A stretch of DNA of 64,000 nt from Pachyseris speciosa (GCA_016490735.1 JAEMWC010000358.1:402501-466500); one strand, 5' to 3'. Shown: positions 34,971 to 46,342, numbered from the stretch's first letter. Notes: a model not told the origin generated them from the sequence alone. Numbers and translations are program-made.

Positions 34971-35391
34971 TCAGTTATCCGACTCGACAGATACTAGGTC
35001 ATTTGAAAAATAGACCCCTAAAATTTTCATTTTCGATACCCAATTTAAACCGAAGGGAGAAGCGCCATTCGTTCTCCACCGCCTAAGCCACATAGCCTCT
35101 GACTTGGAGGAGTTGAGCTTGGCGCCTGAGCCTAGTTCATACTTGTGTACAACACGCAAAAGATGACAGAGAGAAAGCTCGCTTTTAATAAAATTAGTGG
35201 CATCATCGGCGTACTGGGAGATTTTAAATTGAAGATCCCCAGCTCCGGGAAGCCGGAAGCCCTCGATTTGCTTACATTTCCTGATTTGAGTTGACAAAAC
35301 CTTCGATACCAAGACATAAAGAAGGGGAGACGGGGGGAAACACTGCCTCACTCCCCTCTCAAGGAAAACGGCGTTAGTGAGATTGCCATTA
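34971..35391 (-). pseudogene. L1-type reverse transcriptase fragment
   Basis: The frame shows Phe-Leu-Glu-Arg-Gly-Val-Arg-Gln, then the catalytic Tyr-Ala-Asp-Asp, then Gly-Ser-Gly-Ala-Lys-Leu-Asn and Lys-Ile-Leu-Gly-Val. Gly-Cys-Pro-Leu of the active-site entrance has decayed to Cys-Phe-Pro-Pro. Further C-terminal sequence (Ser-Arg-Phe-Trp-His-Val-Ala-Lys) continues with stops to about 33900. Confidence 0.8.
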
Positions 35392-35852
35392 CAGATAATG
35401 GCAAGATTTCCGCACAGCCCCATACATTAATTATGCATTCAATCTTTGTTCTAAGAAAACAATAGCGGTAACAATGGTAAGCCTTTGGGACTTCTGCTCT
35501 TTTTTTCTGAAGTTCTTTATTTTTTTTTTCTAAGTCTTTTTGGAAACAGGAAAATTTTGGCGCGTTTATCCTTCGAAAGCCCTAATTTCAAGTAAATCTT
35601 ACTAGTTTTTTTTTTCGGAGTTTTAAAACAATTCAGTTTCGCTGTGCAGGGTTAGCAGTTAAATTGCTGTATGGTAATCGTCAGTCTGTTGTATTTACAG
35701 ACAAAATGTTGAAAATAAAACAACTTTCTTACCTGGTGTAGCTCGTTCTTTGCTATCCTTGTCCAAATTTTGCTGGAGCTCATGACGTTTCTTTTGAGGA
35801 AAATGTAATTCTTCCCTTTCTTGAGCGCATCACGAAGTGAGCATAGACTGTT

Positions 35853-36424
35853 CTAACTGGTGCGTGTGGAACCCTCTTCCTCGTCTTTGCGGACTTCGTA
35901 GTGGTCAGCGATATGTAAGAGAATTTTTCCAAAGTGCTCTTTGCCGAAGTGCTGACGCCACATGTTTTCCTGTAGGTCGCCCTGGAAAAGTTTTTGCGAT
36001 CTTCCTGTTCAGCATAAACCTCGTTTTACTCGCCACCATGTATTTTCAATGCCCCGTGTATGGGCAGCAGTGTCTGGTTCTTAGAAGTTTAGACTGTGGT
36101 TGGCATGGCTTGTTCGTCAAATGAGGTTTCGTAAACTGCTTGAGTTGTGGTAAATTTGTGCGCCTAAGTGTATGTTGGGGATAAAACTTTTTGATCAAAA
36201 GCTTGGTGCCATAAAACCATGATTTATGGCGCATTGATGCCATTCAAACGCAACCACTCTTCGAACATCGCAACTCATACCCTTCCTACGATGAATCTCT
36301 TGTCCAGCTGAATGCGTTGCTACACCCAGGTTGAGGTCGTTCTATCGAGAAGGTTTTGTTCCTTGCACCAGTCTATGAACCAGTCGTGATCCTGAAGGAT
36401 CTTCGTGAGAACGATCAAGTTCAT
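35853..36424 (-). pseudogene. Degenerate Merlin (ISXO2-like) transposase
   Basis: The N-terminal part reads Met-Asn-Leu-Ile-Val-Leu ... Trp-Cys-Lys-Glu-Gln-Asn-Leu-Leu. The C-terminal part has Ile-Glu-Asn-Thr-Trp-Trp-Arg-Val-Lys-Arg, the last conserved block of IS1595/Merlin DDE transposases, followed by a Lys/Glu-rich end to a stop at 35853. At least three stops interrupt it, and most of the central catalytic region is missing. It cannot be active. Confidence 0.68.
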
Positions 36425-36574
36425 TTGGGCAATTTTCGCGCGACAATGAGGAAACGCATTCTTTTGTGCAAAGTAGGTCTCTCGTGCATTTCTTTTGTGT
36501 ATATTGTTATGAAGATTTTTTTTAGATGGATAGGTAAGATAAAACTTAGTTATTGACGAGTACCTTGCAACTGG

Positions 36575-36648
36575 TTTGTGTAGCTCAGTGGTAAGGTGAC
36601 GGACTGGTAACAGAAAGCCTCGCATAGGGCGATGGTTCAGAGCCCAGT
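36575..36648 (+). repeat. tRNA-like sequence inside the Merlin element
   Basis: The A box GTGTAGCTCAGTGGTAAGGTG and B box GATGGTTCAGAGCCC are properly spaced, and a short A-rich unit follows. The stems are imperfect, so a SINE head is more likely than a tRNA gene. Confidence 0.5.
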
Positions 36649-37099
36649 AGTGCAGTCAAATAAATTGAAAGAGATAGAGAAAATTGGGATCATACAAAAA
36701 TAGTGGAAAAATACTGGGGGAAAGAGTCAGGGAAAAGGAGGAATGTGGGACAGAAAAAGAGAGAGGGAAACAACACGGTTAATTGAATCCTCTTTTAATG
36801 CTACAGTAAGTAATAATTAGCAATGTATATATGCGAAACCCTAGGGAATAAGTCATTGTCTTAAAAAGACAATGAAGCGCATACATAATTAATGAAATAG
36901 AATGTATAATTAATGTATGGGGCTATATGGAAATTTTTCCCAGATAATACGTGAAAAGACATCTTTATAAAAGAGACGCACCCAGCGACAAAAGGAAGGA
37001 CCAAAACCAAATTTAGAAAGAGTGCGCATATTCGAACGGCAAATACAACACCGAGTAGACTCCTCGCAATCTTCCATGCGGTGTTCTGGTTTTCTCACA

Positions 37100-37887
37100 A
37101 TTGAAGCAGCTCGCGGCCAAATGATCAGAGTCCCCGCAACGACGACAGGTCTTCGGTTGACCTGGATACTAGATACGAATGAACTCGCTTGCAATAAAAA
37201 CAGTGGACGGGATGTCCATCTGAAGGCGCATTCGAGCAGTGCGAATTCCATTAAAAATAGAAGACGCAACTCTATCTCGACGAAAAGAAAAAACCTTTCC
37301 GTACGCCGAAAGCCGCCCAATTGAAATCGTATCCGGCAATTCGGTCGGAGCTTCGAAAACTTTAACAGGCACCACTTTCCTTTCACAATCCCCCAAGAGA
37401 ACTTGGCAACCATTGATCCAAAATTCTTGAAGGCTGAGGGCAACATTTTAGCGTCACTAGATTCCAAGGACACAATCCACGTGTTGTTTGAAGCGCGGCG
37501 CTGTATTGAATTAATCGTGTCAATGTCCAGGCCCGCTTTGTCAAGCCCTTCTAGAATGTCTTGGCTAGAGCAGAGGGTGTCTATTGTGAAGTACACAGGT
37601 AACTCCTTCTTCAGACGTATACCATTTTTTCCAAACGACCACGTGTTGCCGGGGACTTAAGTAAAACGAGCCCCGCTCGCATATAAACCCTGCAAAACAC
37701 TCGGTGCAGGAACGAAATGTTCTCGTTCCTCAGCCTCTGGGGACTTGGACCCCTGGGAAGTATTGTTTTCCTCGGAAAATAAAACTGGCGTTTCGGCGAC
37801 AACATCACCATCCGCATTCTCATCCGCTTTCGCATTCTCATCCAGTTGATTCTCGTCACCTTGTGAAGATATTTGTCCTTTTGTCAT
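37100..37887 (-). pseudogene. L1-type ORF1 with zinc knuckle
   Basis: It starts Met-Thr-Lys-Gly-Gln-Ile with an acidic, low-complexity N-terminus. The middle (Thr-Ile-Asn-Ser-Ile-Gln-Arg ... Asn-Asn-Thr-Trp-Ile-Val-Ser-Leu) looks like an RNA-recognition fold. A perfect CX2CX4HX4C zinc knuckle (Cys-Arg-Arg-Cys-Gly-Asp-Ser-Asp-His-Leu-Ala-Ala-Ser-Cys) lies at 37106-37147. Frameshifts near 37670 and 37320 break the frame. Confidence 0.68.
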
Positions 37888-38093
37888 GCTGACAACTTTG
37901 GGGGTGAAGATGCTGCTATGTGGGCCAATCAGCAGTTATCCCAACTTGTTAGGCCTCATCAGCATGGTATAGCTAATGCTCAGGCTCAAGTACCCACATA
38001 TCAATAAAACAAGCAATGAAAACGTAAAGCTTGTGGGATGTGGCTGGAGTAACAAGGATACTTCACAAATTAATGTGATCAAGTAAGCTGAAA

Positions 38094-38584
38094 GGCCTTC
38101 TGCCAAAGCTGTTTTCAAACTATTTTCAATATGCCAGTAATGTACACAAATACAATACCAGGTTGCATCGAAACGAAACCTATACGTAAAGAAAGTGCGA
38201 ACTAATACGGAAAAACAAACAATCGGATATGCGGCGTGTATTATCTGGGATAAAGTTCCCTTAAATCTTAAAGAACTAAACATATACCAATTCTCAAAAC
38301 AACTAAAACCTTATCTACTGTCAGAACAGTATAACTAAACGCAACCTAAGCATATACTCTTTCATTCCTATTGTATTGTACACTTAAAACTGCTTCTTTA
38401 AAAATAGTTCTTATCTCACTTATTTACAACTTTTAAATCTGGAGAACTGGCTAGAAAATCCTAGGATTATTTCGGCTCCAGGCTTTACCAAGTACAAACA
38501 GAAATGTTATTTATTATTATTTTTTTAACTTTATCAGCGTATATATGTACAAGGCAAATAAAGGTGTTGTTGTTGTTGTTGTTG
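38094..38584 (+). mobile_element. LINE 3' tail inserted in the hammerhead repeat
   Basis: The frame across 38150-38338 ends Trp-Asp-Lys-Val-Pro-Leu-Asn-Leu-Lys-Glu-Leu, like the last 60 residues of CR1/L2-type reverse transcriptases, and stops at 38336. A (TGT)n tail closes the element at 38565-38583. A short TGAAG-type duplication may flank it. Confidence 0.7.
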
Positions 38585-38650
38585 AAGCCACTCAAAGGGC
38601 AGTAGGGCCACAAGGTAGCGGGCACTACCCCTTAAATCTTCCAAAGCAAA

Positions 38651-38965
38651 GATTTGTGAAGTTTTCTTGTCACTCCAGCCACATCCCACAAGCTTTACGT
38701 TTTTATTGCTTGTTTTATTGATATGTGGGTACTTGAGCCTGAGCATTAGCTATGCCATGCTGATGAGGCCTAACAAGGCCGAAACAGCTGTCCATAGCTG
38801 CTAATGCTTGGGCTCAATCTTTGCTTTGTTAGATTTAAGGGGTAATGCCTGTTACCTTGTGGCCTTAGTGCCCTTTGAGTGGCTTCAGCTTACTTGATCA
38901 CATTAATTTGTGAAGTATCCTTGTCACTCCAGCCACATCCCACGAGCTTTACGTTTTCATTAACT
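38651..38965 (+). mobile_element. Retrozyme-like repeat unit (plus) with a complete hammerhead
   Basis: It contains slightly more than one unit. From the predicted cleavage site the unit would be about 254 bp. Both the sequence before the ribozyme (CTCCAGCCACATCCCAC at 38678 and again at 38928) and after it are present, so the unit is tandem. It abuts the minus-strand copy head to head at 38650. Confidence 0.72.
38735..38815 (+). ncRNA. Type I hammerhead ribozyme
   Basis: All conserved positions are present: CTGATGA (38760-38766), stem II GGCC/GGCC with loop TAACAA (38767-38780), GAAA (38781-38784), and a minimal stem III AC/GT with loop AGCT leading to C17 at 38792. Stem I pairs GAGCC (38735-38739) with GGCTC (38811-38815) and GCATTAGC (38743-38750) with GCTAATGC (38800-38807), with an internal loop for tertiary contact. 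The self-complementary ACAGCTGT suggests cleavage as a dimer. Cleavage is predicted between 38792 and 38793. Confidence 0.85.
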
Positions 38966-41827
38966 GTGTGCTTTAGTTAATTAACATGTTTAGACTCCCA
39001 CCAACTGTTGCTACTACTATTTCATTAATGTTTTCGTCACACAAACAATTGTATCATAAACAGTATTGTAATATTGTTTTAGGTAAGTATTCACTCTGTT
39101 AAGTCCCGACACGTGACTGTTCTATTATTGTTTAAACTTGTTTTCTTCCCGTGGTGTTGTCGCGTTCTTTTCTTTTTTTTTTTTTTTTAATGCAATTAAA
39201 GTAATAAGTTAATGTAATTCAGCTACTTCTGTAGTTTTGTTACTATATCAAATGGTGCCAATAAAAAAAAGTAACATAAGGGCTATTAATTTCTTTGAGC
39301 AAACATTGTCAGTTTTCCGTTTGAACACTTGCGCTTGCCTACCAAAACAAAAATTGTTTACGTTAGAGTTTCTGTCAGATTCTATACTTTATTAGCTTTC
39401 CAGAAATATATAGTTTTCTGGGGTTTCTTTAAAAACAGCTTGAACAGGAGCGATTTTCCAAAAGGCACCTCTGAAGGTTTACAGTAACCTTAATTTCAAC
39501 ATATATACACGAAAATCAAGCACTCGATAACATGCATGGGTACAGAACGTGTGTAAGTTTTGGATACAAGCACTTATTTACGTAAGACAAGCAAATTTCC
39601 CGCCAAAACATGTAAACCGGTGGCTTCTTGATCCTAAGAAAAATGCCAACGCAGCAAACGATAAGTTTACATCAAAGATGGCGGACGATGACCAGGCGAC
39701 GCTCGACCAGGCCTGGTAAGGACCAGCTATATAAACGTCATGAACGTTGATATTCGTTTCGCTTCTCCAAGCAACACCGGCTAGCAGTTTGTTTTCTTTC
39801 AACAGCCATTCAGTTAAGGGGAAGAAAAGTGGTTGTTACCAGCGCCCTTAATGGAATCTAAGAAAACTCAGAAATCGTGCATGTTTCACTTCCATTGTTA
39901 AAAATTACTCAGCTAGTTGATTCACGAGCACTAGCAACGAGGACGGCAAAGGGGACGAGAACGCCTCAAAATGAGAAAAAACAATCGCTTTACAAGTGCG
40001 TTTTCATTATGGTACATTTCATTGCCGTCCTCTGCAAAACAGCAACGTAAAATGACCAAATTTTCGGTTTTCTGGTTTCTTTAACCGCGTCCACGGTAAT
40101 TTAGTCCACGGATAGTTCGCCAGCATTTTCTAAGTCAAACAAATTGGAATAACTGCGAAAGAGTTACAAAAGCGAGAAGTTATATTTTGAAATGACGGTT
40201 TCGTTGCCGTCGCCGTCGTGGTTGCTAAAGCTCCCTAATATCATACAGTAGTGCAAAACTTAAAATAAGTTTTTCATGAAAAGGTGACGTTTGATACCAA
40301 AAGAAATTTTCAGAAAAAAACGCGCATCATATCACATAGAAGGGGCGTTTACTAAAGGATATACTCGTGGGAGCTAGATTTTGGAAAAAGGACTAAAAAC
40401 ACGTGCGCTGGAATGATGCAAATCACCCACTTTTTTCGCATACTTGTGGTATGCAACCTGATAAGGGCCCGTTTTCCGGTTATTTCTTGCGATGGACGTT
40501 TTGTCAACAAACGATTATAATCACACGCCGGTTCGCTTTCCTTTAACTGACAAGAAAATGAAAGAATCGTCCCACAACCTTCTTCGCTTGGTACGTGAGT
40601 AATACTTTATAGGGCGTATGCACGTTACGTTACCACCGCCATGTTGGTGTACCGTGAACAAAAGATTTCTCATTAGCTTCTTTTGTTGTCGTCAACCAAC
40701 ATGGCCGCCAACCATTGTCATTCGAATCTCTGGAGACTAGTTGCATACCCTCTAAAGCCGGATATTAAATGTAGTTAAAATGGTCATGGATTAAAAAAAG
40801 AAGAAATGGAAATTGAAATATGTTGTTCACGTGCTAGTGGTTCACCAATAGCGTCAATCTTATGATATTTTGCCTGACAGGAAAAGAATGCTGAAAAATA
40901 CCAAATTTTTCGTTTTCACCAGAAAAATGGTAATTTTGTAGTTTGCCAGGTGATGAGAACCGAAGAAAGAAATTAAGTGTGTAGATATGAAAAGAAAAAC
41001 AATCTTAACACCACCTTCATTAGTTAAAGCAGGATCCGTGGTAAAAACCTCAATTTTCCCTCGGCAACATGTTCGCGGTATCATTCCTCTAACAGGTACG
41101 CATTACGAGTTTCACATTCTATAATACAAGGATTTTTCTAATGCTAGTGAGTACTTTGAGTAATGCCCTTTTGGAGAGAATAAGAAAGGTTTACTTTACA
41201 AAGTTTTCTCCTTTGCAAAAATAAAAAGGAACAAACAAGTAAAATGAATAAATAGATAAATAAAGAAAGCGATTTCGCAATTCTAGACGCTGCCAAATAC
41301 ATATATGATATATCATTCCGTTTATATATTCATAATCGGCACAGTCAAAAATTTCAACTTCTGCCGTTTCAGTCAGAGGTAGTCGTATCGAACGGGGCCA
41401 AGGTGTTTTGGCAAAAATAAGTAGCAATGACATGAAATGCAAAGAATTCAACAAGTAAAACGTTGCTGCTGAAATCATAATGTTGTATGGAAATAACACG
41501 TGGTAAGAGAACAGTTTCAAAACTGATTTAACTGAGAGGTCTTCTTTCCTTCATTTGTGCAAGTCACTTTAACGACTTTAAAGTTCTATCACCAGTATCC
41601 TTCATGAATTTGTCTCTTTAGTGCACTATGGTACTTAAGAACACGTAATTTTTTAACTTCACATTTTCTGAAGTACAGAAAATTTGGCAAATAAGGCAGT
41701 CTAACAAGCGCGTTATTGCCACTTTTCAAGTTTCTGGAAAATATTTGCAATACGCTTTGAAATATTTACCAACAAAATTCACACATAGGACAGAAATGAT
41801 GTAATTTATTCGATGCTGACCACTTCC
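38966..41827. other. Intergenic, no gene established
   Basis: A poly-T run lies at 39170-39189. A possible first exon at 39678-39715 (Met-Ala-Asp-Asp-Asp-Gln... then TG|GTAAGG) has a good start context, but no partner exon was found. An inverted repeat around 40637-40715 contains CCGCCATGTTGG and CCAACATGGCCGCC. Nothing else could be supported. Confidence 0.4.
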
Positions 41828-44325
41828 ATTTACACAAGCCTGGATCACAACTACTAGTATGTAATGCTATACTTTTACCATGACACTTGTAAATCCATGG
41901 AAATTTCTATGGACAAGGCTGGATCAAAACTACCAATAATGCTATACTTTTACCATGCTACCTGTAAATCATGGAAATATCCATGTACAAGGCTCGATCA
42001 AAACTACTTATAATTTGATAATTTTACCATGCCACTGGTAAATGCATGGAAATTTCCCTGTACAAGGCTGGATCAAAACTACTTAGAATCTGTTAATTTT
42101 ACCATGCCACTGGTAAATGCATGGAAATGTCCCTGTACAAGGCTGGATCAAAACTACTTAGAATCTGATAATTTTACCATGCCACTGGTAAATGCATGGA
42201 AATTTCCCTGTACAAGGCTGGATAAAAACTACTCATAATCTGATAATTTTACCATGCCACTGGTAAATGCATGGAAATTTCCCTGCACAAGGCTGGATAA
42301 AAACTACTTAGTATCTGATAATTTTACCATGCCACTGGTAAATGCATGGAAATTTCCCTGTACAAGGCTGGATAAAAAGTACTTAGAATCTGATAATTTT
42401 ACCATGCCACTGGTAAATGCATGGAAATTTCCCTGTACAAGGCTGGATCAAAACTACTTAGAATCTGTTAATTTTACCATGCCACTGGTAAATGCATGGA
42501 AATTCCCTGTACAAGGCTGGATCAAAACTACTTAGAATCTGTTAATTTTACCATGCCACTGGTAAATGCATGGAAATGTCCCTGTACAAGGTTGAATCAA
42601 AACTACTCATAATCTGATAATTTTACCATGCCACTGGTAAATGCATGGAAATTTCCCTGTACAAGGCTGGATCAAAACTACTCATAATCTAATAATTTTA
42701 CGATGCCACTGGTGAATGCATGGAAATTTCCCTGTACAAGGCTGGATAAAAACTACTCATAATCTGATAATTTTACCATGCCACTGGTAAACGCATGGAA
42801 ATTTCCCTGCACAAGGCTGGATAAAAACTACTTAGTATCTGATAATTTTACCATGCCACTGGTAAATGCATGGAAATTTCCCTGTACAAGGCTGGATCAA
42901 AACTACTCATAATCTAATAATTTTACGATGCCACTGGTAAATGCATGGAAATTTCCCTGTACAAGGCTGGATAAAAACTACTCATAATCTGATAATTTTA
43001 CCATGCCACTGGTAAATGCATGGAAATTTCCCTGTACAAGGCTGGATCAGAACTACTTAGAATCTGATAATTTTACCATGCCACTGGTAAATGCATGGAA
43101 ATTTCCCTGTAAAAGGGTGGATCAAAACTACTTAGAATCTGATAATTTTACCATGCCACTGGTAACACATGGAAATTTCCCTGTACAAGGGTGGATCAAA
43201 ACTTCTTAGAATCTGATTATTTTACCATGTCACTGGTAAATGCATGGAAATTTCCCTGTACAAGGCTGGATCAAAACTACTTAGAATCTGATAATTTTAC
43301 CATGCCACTGGTAAATGCATGGAAATTTCCATGTACAAGGCTGGACCAAAACTACTTTTAATCTTGCAGTTTTGTAATGCCACTGGTATGTCCACAGAAA
43401 TTTCTATGTACAAGGCTGGACCATACTAAATTAAAACCTCGCAGTTCTATAATGCCACTGGTAAGCCCATGGAAATTGTATGTACAAGGCTGGACCAAAA
43501 CTACTTAAAATGTTGAGATTTTATAGTGCCACTGGTAAGTCCACGGAAATTTCCATGTACAAGGCTGGATCTTCCATGAATTTCTGGATCTTCCTAGAAT
43601 TTCCATGAAAAAGTTACGCCTGGCTGGATAAAAACTGATTATAATATTATAATTTTAACATGCCAATAGGAAATATAAGGAAATTTCCATGTGCAAGGCT
43701 GGACCAAAACTACTTATATCTTGCAGTTTTATAATGCCACTGGTAAGTCCACGGAAATTTCTATGTACAAGGCTGGACCAAAACAACTTAAAATCTTGAA
43801 GTTTTATAATGCCACTGGTAAGCCCATGGAAATTCTATGTACAAGGCTGGACCAAAACTATTTAAAATCTTGCAGTTTTATAACGCCACTGGTAAGCCCA
43901 TGAAAATTCTATGTACAAGGCTGGACCAAAACTACTTAAAATCTTGCAGTTTTATAATGCCACTGGTAAGTCCATGGAAATTTCTATGTACAAGGCTGGA
44001 CAAACACCAATTATAATCTATAATTTTACCATGCCACTGATAAATCCATGGAAATTTCCATGTACAAGGTTGGATCAAAACTCCTTATAATCTTATATAA
44101 TTTTACCACACCACTGATAAGTGCATGGAAATTTCCATGTACAAGGCTGGACCAAAACTACTTATAATCTATTTCGCAGTTTTATAATGCCACTAGTAAG
44201 CCCATGTAAATTTCCACGTACAAGGGTGGACAAACACTAATTAAGGTCTATAATTTTACCACGCCACTGATAAATCCATGGAAATTTCCATGTACAAGGC
44301 TGAATCAAAACTACTTATAATCTTG
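41828..44325. repeat. Satellite 1: about 33 copies of a 75-bp unit
   Basis: The consensus runs TTTTACCATGCCACTGGTAA, then ATGCATGGAAATTTCCCTGT, then ACAAGGCTGGATCAAAACTA and CTTAGAATCTGATAA. Central units (42020-43330) are very similar; outer units diverge and carry TTTCCATGTACAAGG. Because 75 is divisible by 3, open frames of 25-residue repeats run through it without being genes. Confidence 0.95.
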
Positions 44326-44746
44326 CAGCTTACCTTCTCATATAAACACAACCAAAATTTTATGAAGAAATAAGACATGAGCTGAGCGAGCCTGGTAAAG
44401 TGGTCCAGCCCGCCTAGCCTGGCTGGAAAACCTCATATGAAAAGGCCCTAAGAAAAAATTTTGTCTTTGAGTGATGGAAGCAAAGGATGATATTTCAGGC
44501 TGTCCAACAATCTGATTTACAATAAGCAAACTACACTTCTAATCACTCAAATCACTTCAATCATGTCAAATCATTGAAATGATATTTGTTTTTCCAAATT
44601 TTGACAAACACAATATCAGGTGGTGAGGGTAAAAGATGGAATGAGTTTGCGGAATGGTATGTGGCATGACTTGCGGAATTGCATAATTATGCAGACTCCA
44701 ATATGCAGAATGACCCGAAGAAATTAATTCAACTAAAAAGGGTTAA

Positions 44747-45126
44747 TTGAAGGGTGTTCTGCAAAAGGGGCGTATATCGCTTTTTTGCCATAAAATCCAA
44801 AATACCTCTAAAGTCACTCTGCTTTGGCATATAGACTAGAAATGGTGTCAGAAATGAAGTTCTATACTTATTTTGCGATTAGAAAGCTAGGATCTGAAGG
44901 ATTAGCTTATGACTTTTACCCAAAATTGAAGAAACAGAAACAAAAGGATCTGATGCATGATTGAGTTGGTCCAGCTACAGGCAAAAGTCATACACTAATC
45001 TGTTGAATCCAGGCCTATAAATCACAAAATAAGTGCAGAACTTCATTTCTGACACGATAACCAGTCTGTATGCCAAAGTAGGGTGAGTTTAGGCGATATA
45101 TGCTCCTTTGCGGGAACACCCTTCAA
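44747..45126. mobile_element. Foldback MITE with about 110-bp arms
   Basis: The ends TTGAAGGGTGTTCTGCAAAAG and its complement are followed by matching blocks CTTTGGCATA and GTCAGAAATGAAGTTCT on both sides. The flanks TTAA/TTTA suggest an AT-rich target. No coding frame. Confidence 0.8.
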
Positions 45127-45169
45127 TTTATCATTCTACAGCCTAACACAGTGAATAATCGCAAGCTTG

Positions 45170-46342
45170 TTGTATCACCCTGATTTGTAATAAAAAACAG
45201 GATTTGTAATATCAACCGGATTTGTAATAAAAATCAACTGGATATGTAATAACAACAGGATTTGTAATTAAAATCAATCGGATATGTAATAAAATAACTA
45301 ACCGGATTTGTAATAAACTTTCAACCAGATTTGTAATAACATACTCAACTGGATCTGTTAATAACCTATCAACAGGATTTGTAATAACACTGCGAAAGGT
45401 AAGTCACATACCTTGAAGTGCGTTTGCAATAAAATATCAATATCCTTCCCTACCTATACGGTTGGAAATTTCTATAGGGAGTGGGGAGGGGGGGGGGGGG
45501 GGGTGGGGGATGAAGGGGAGTCGAGGGGTCGAATTCGAATACAGAATTCAAGATGAGCGGAGAAGGGAGCGGAGTGAGCAGCCAAAATAATATTCTTGGT
45601 GTTTTTCTGCCTGCCCCGCTTTCTAACCTAAGTCTAACAAGCATAACAAAAAGGTTTTCTAGTTTGTTATAATATAAGCAAATATGATATGTTCTGATAT
45701 ACATGTATAACGCAACATTAAAACAGTACAGTGGCAAGGTATGTGTGTTCGAAATATTTTAATGAAAGGCCCTTTAAATACAGAAATGACATATTTCCCT
45801 ACCCTTTCATATACTTAGCCTTGTGAAAGCCTACCCTTTCATATACCTGAAGCATGAAAAAGGTACCCCTTTCGGGTGGAGCCTCCCCGTATAGGCCATT
45901 ACAGGGAGTGCCCCCGGGGTCATATATGAAGGCAGATATGTAGAATTTGTTAACTCCACCCCCCCCCCCCCCCCTTCCCCCCTCTTCTAAACTCCTCTGA
46001 AATTGGCGCCTTCTTCGACCCCTAACCTACTGGAGTGTCCAAACCCTTCCATAAGTAGGAGAATAGAGGGTATGGATATCTTTAAGAAAATACATTGGGT
46101 ATGTGATTCACCTTTCGCAGCGTTATTACAAATCCTGTCGATAGGTTATTACAAATCCGGTTAAGTATGTTATTACAAATCCAGTTGAAAGTTTATTACA
46201 AATCCTGTTAGTTATTTTATTACATATCCGGTTAATTTTAATTACAAATCCTGTTGTTGTTACCTATCCGGTTGATTTTTATTACAAATCCGGTTGATAT
46301 TACAAATCCTGTTGTTTATTACAAATCAGGGTGATACACTTG
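45170..46342. mobile_element. Large foldback element whose arms are arrays of GGATTTGTAATAA
   Basis: Each arm (about 45170-45450 and 46060-46342) contains around nine copies of a short motif, GGATTTGTAATAA on the left and TTATTACAAATCC on the right, then CTGCGAAAGGT and a segment with CACATACC. The arms are mirror images. The middle holds poly-G (45490) and poly-C (45960) runs and repeated ACCCTTTCATATAC. This is the structure of a Foldback-type transposon. Confidence 0.75.

Larger units (their letters stand above)
35400..36940 (-). mobile_element. Merlin-type DNA transposon with 8-bp target duplication
   Basis: Inverted ends GGCAAGATTTCC-GCAC-AGCCCCATAC and GGGAAAAATTTCCATATAGCCCC (about 40 bp, imperfect) are flanked by CAGATAAT at 35392-35399 and 36941-36948. 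Eight-to-nine-bp duplications are characteristic of Merlin. Removing the insert and one CAGATAAT rejoins the L1 reverse transcriptase in frame (Phe-Ser-Arg-Ile-Ile then Cys-Asn-Gly-Asn). Confidence 0.82.
33541..37945 (-). mobile_element. L1-like LINE (minus), internally deleted and split by Merlin
   Basis: The 3' end is marked on the minus strand by AATAAA and an A-rich tail at 33541-33580. Reverse transcriptase sequence runs from about 35390 down to 33900 (Gly-Val-Arg-Gln, Tyr-Ala-Asp-Asp, Lys-Met-Lys-Ile-Leu-Gly-Val). ORF1 lies at 37887-37100. An internal deletion just after the ORF1 zinc knuckle has removed the endonuclease and the start of the reverse transcriptase. A Merlin element (35400-36940) interrupts the rest. 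It inserted into a hammerhead-repeat array. Confidence 0.78.
33404..38650 (-). mobile_element. Retrozyme-like hammerhead repeat (minus), broken by L1 and LINE insertions
   Basis: Pieces 33404-33540, 37946-38093 and 38585-38650 join into a continuous minus-strand sequence of about 1.3 repeat units. The first join lies inside the hammerhead core (CTGATGAGGCCTAACAAG then CAGCTGTCC). The second restores CAAGTAAGCTGAA-GCCACTCAAAGGG, as in the uninterrupted stretch at 33425-33450. The direct repeat TACTTCACAAATTAATGTG at 33407 and 38060 shows that the underlying array is tandem. Confidence 0.7.

Noticed and set aside
42029..42535. Open frames of 25-residue repeats on the plus strand
   Set aside because: They are the 75-bp satellite read in one frame; the array has diverged and broken frames on both sides and no start context.
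41828..44325. CRISPR array
   Set aside because: Repeats are contiguous without unique spacers, and the genome is eukaryotic.
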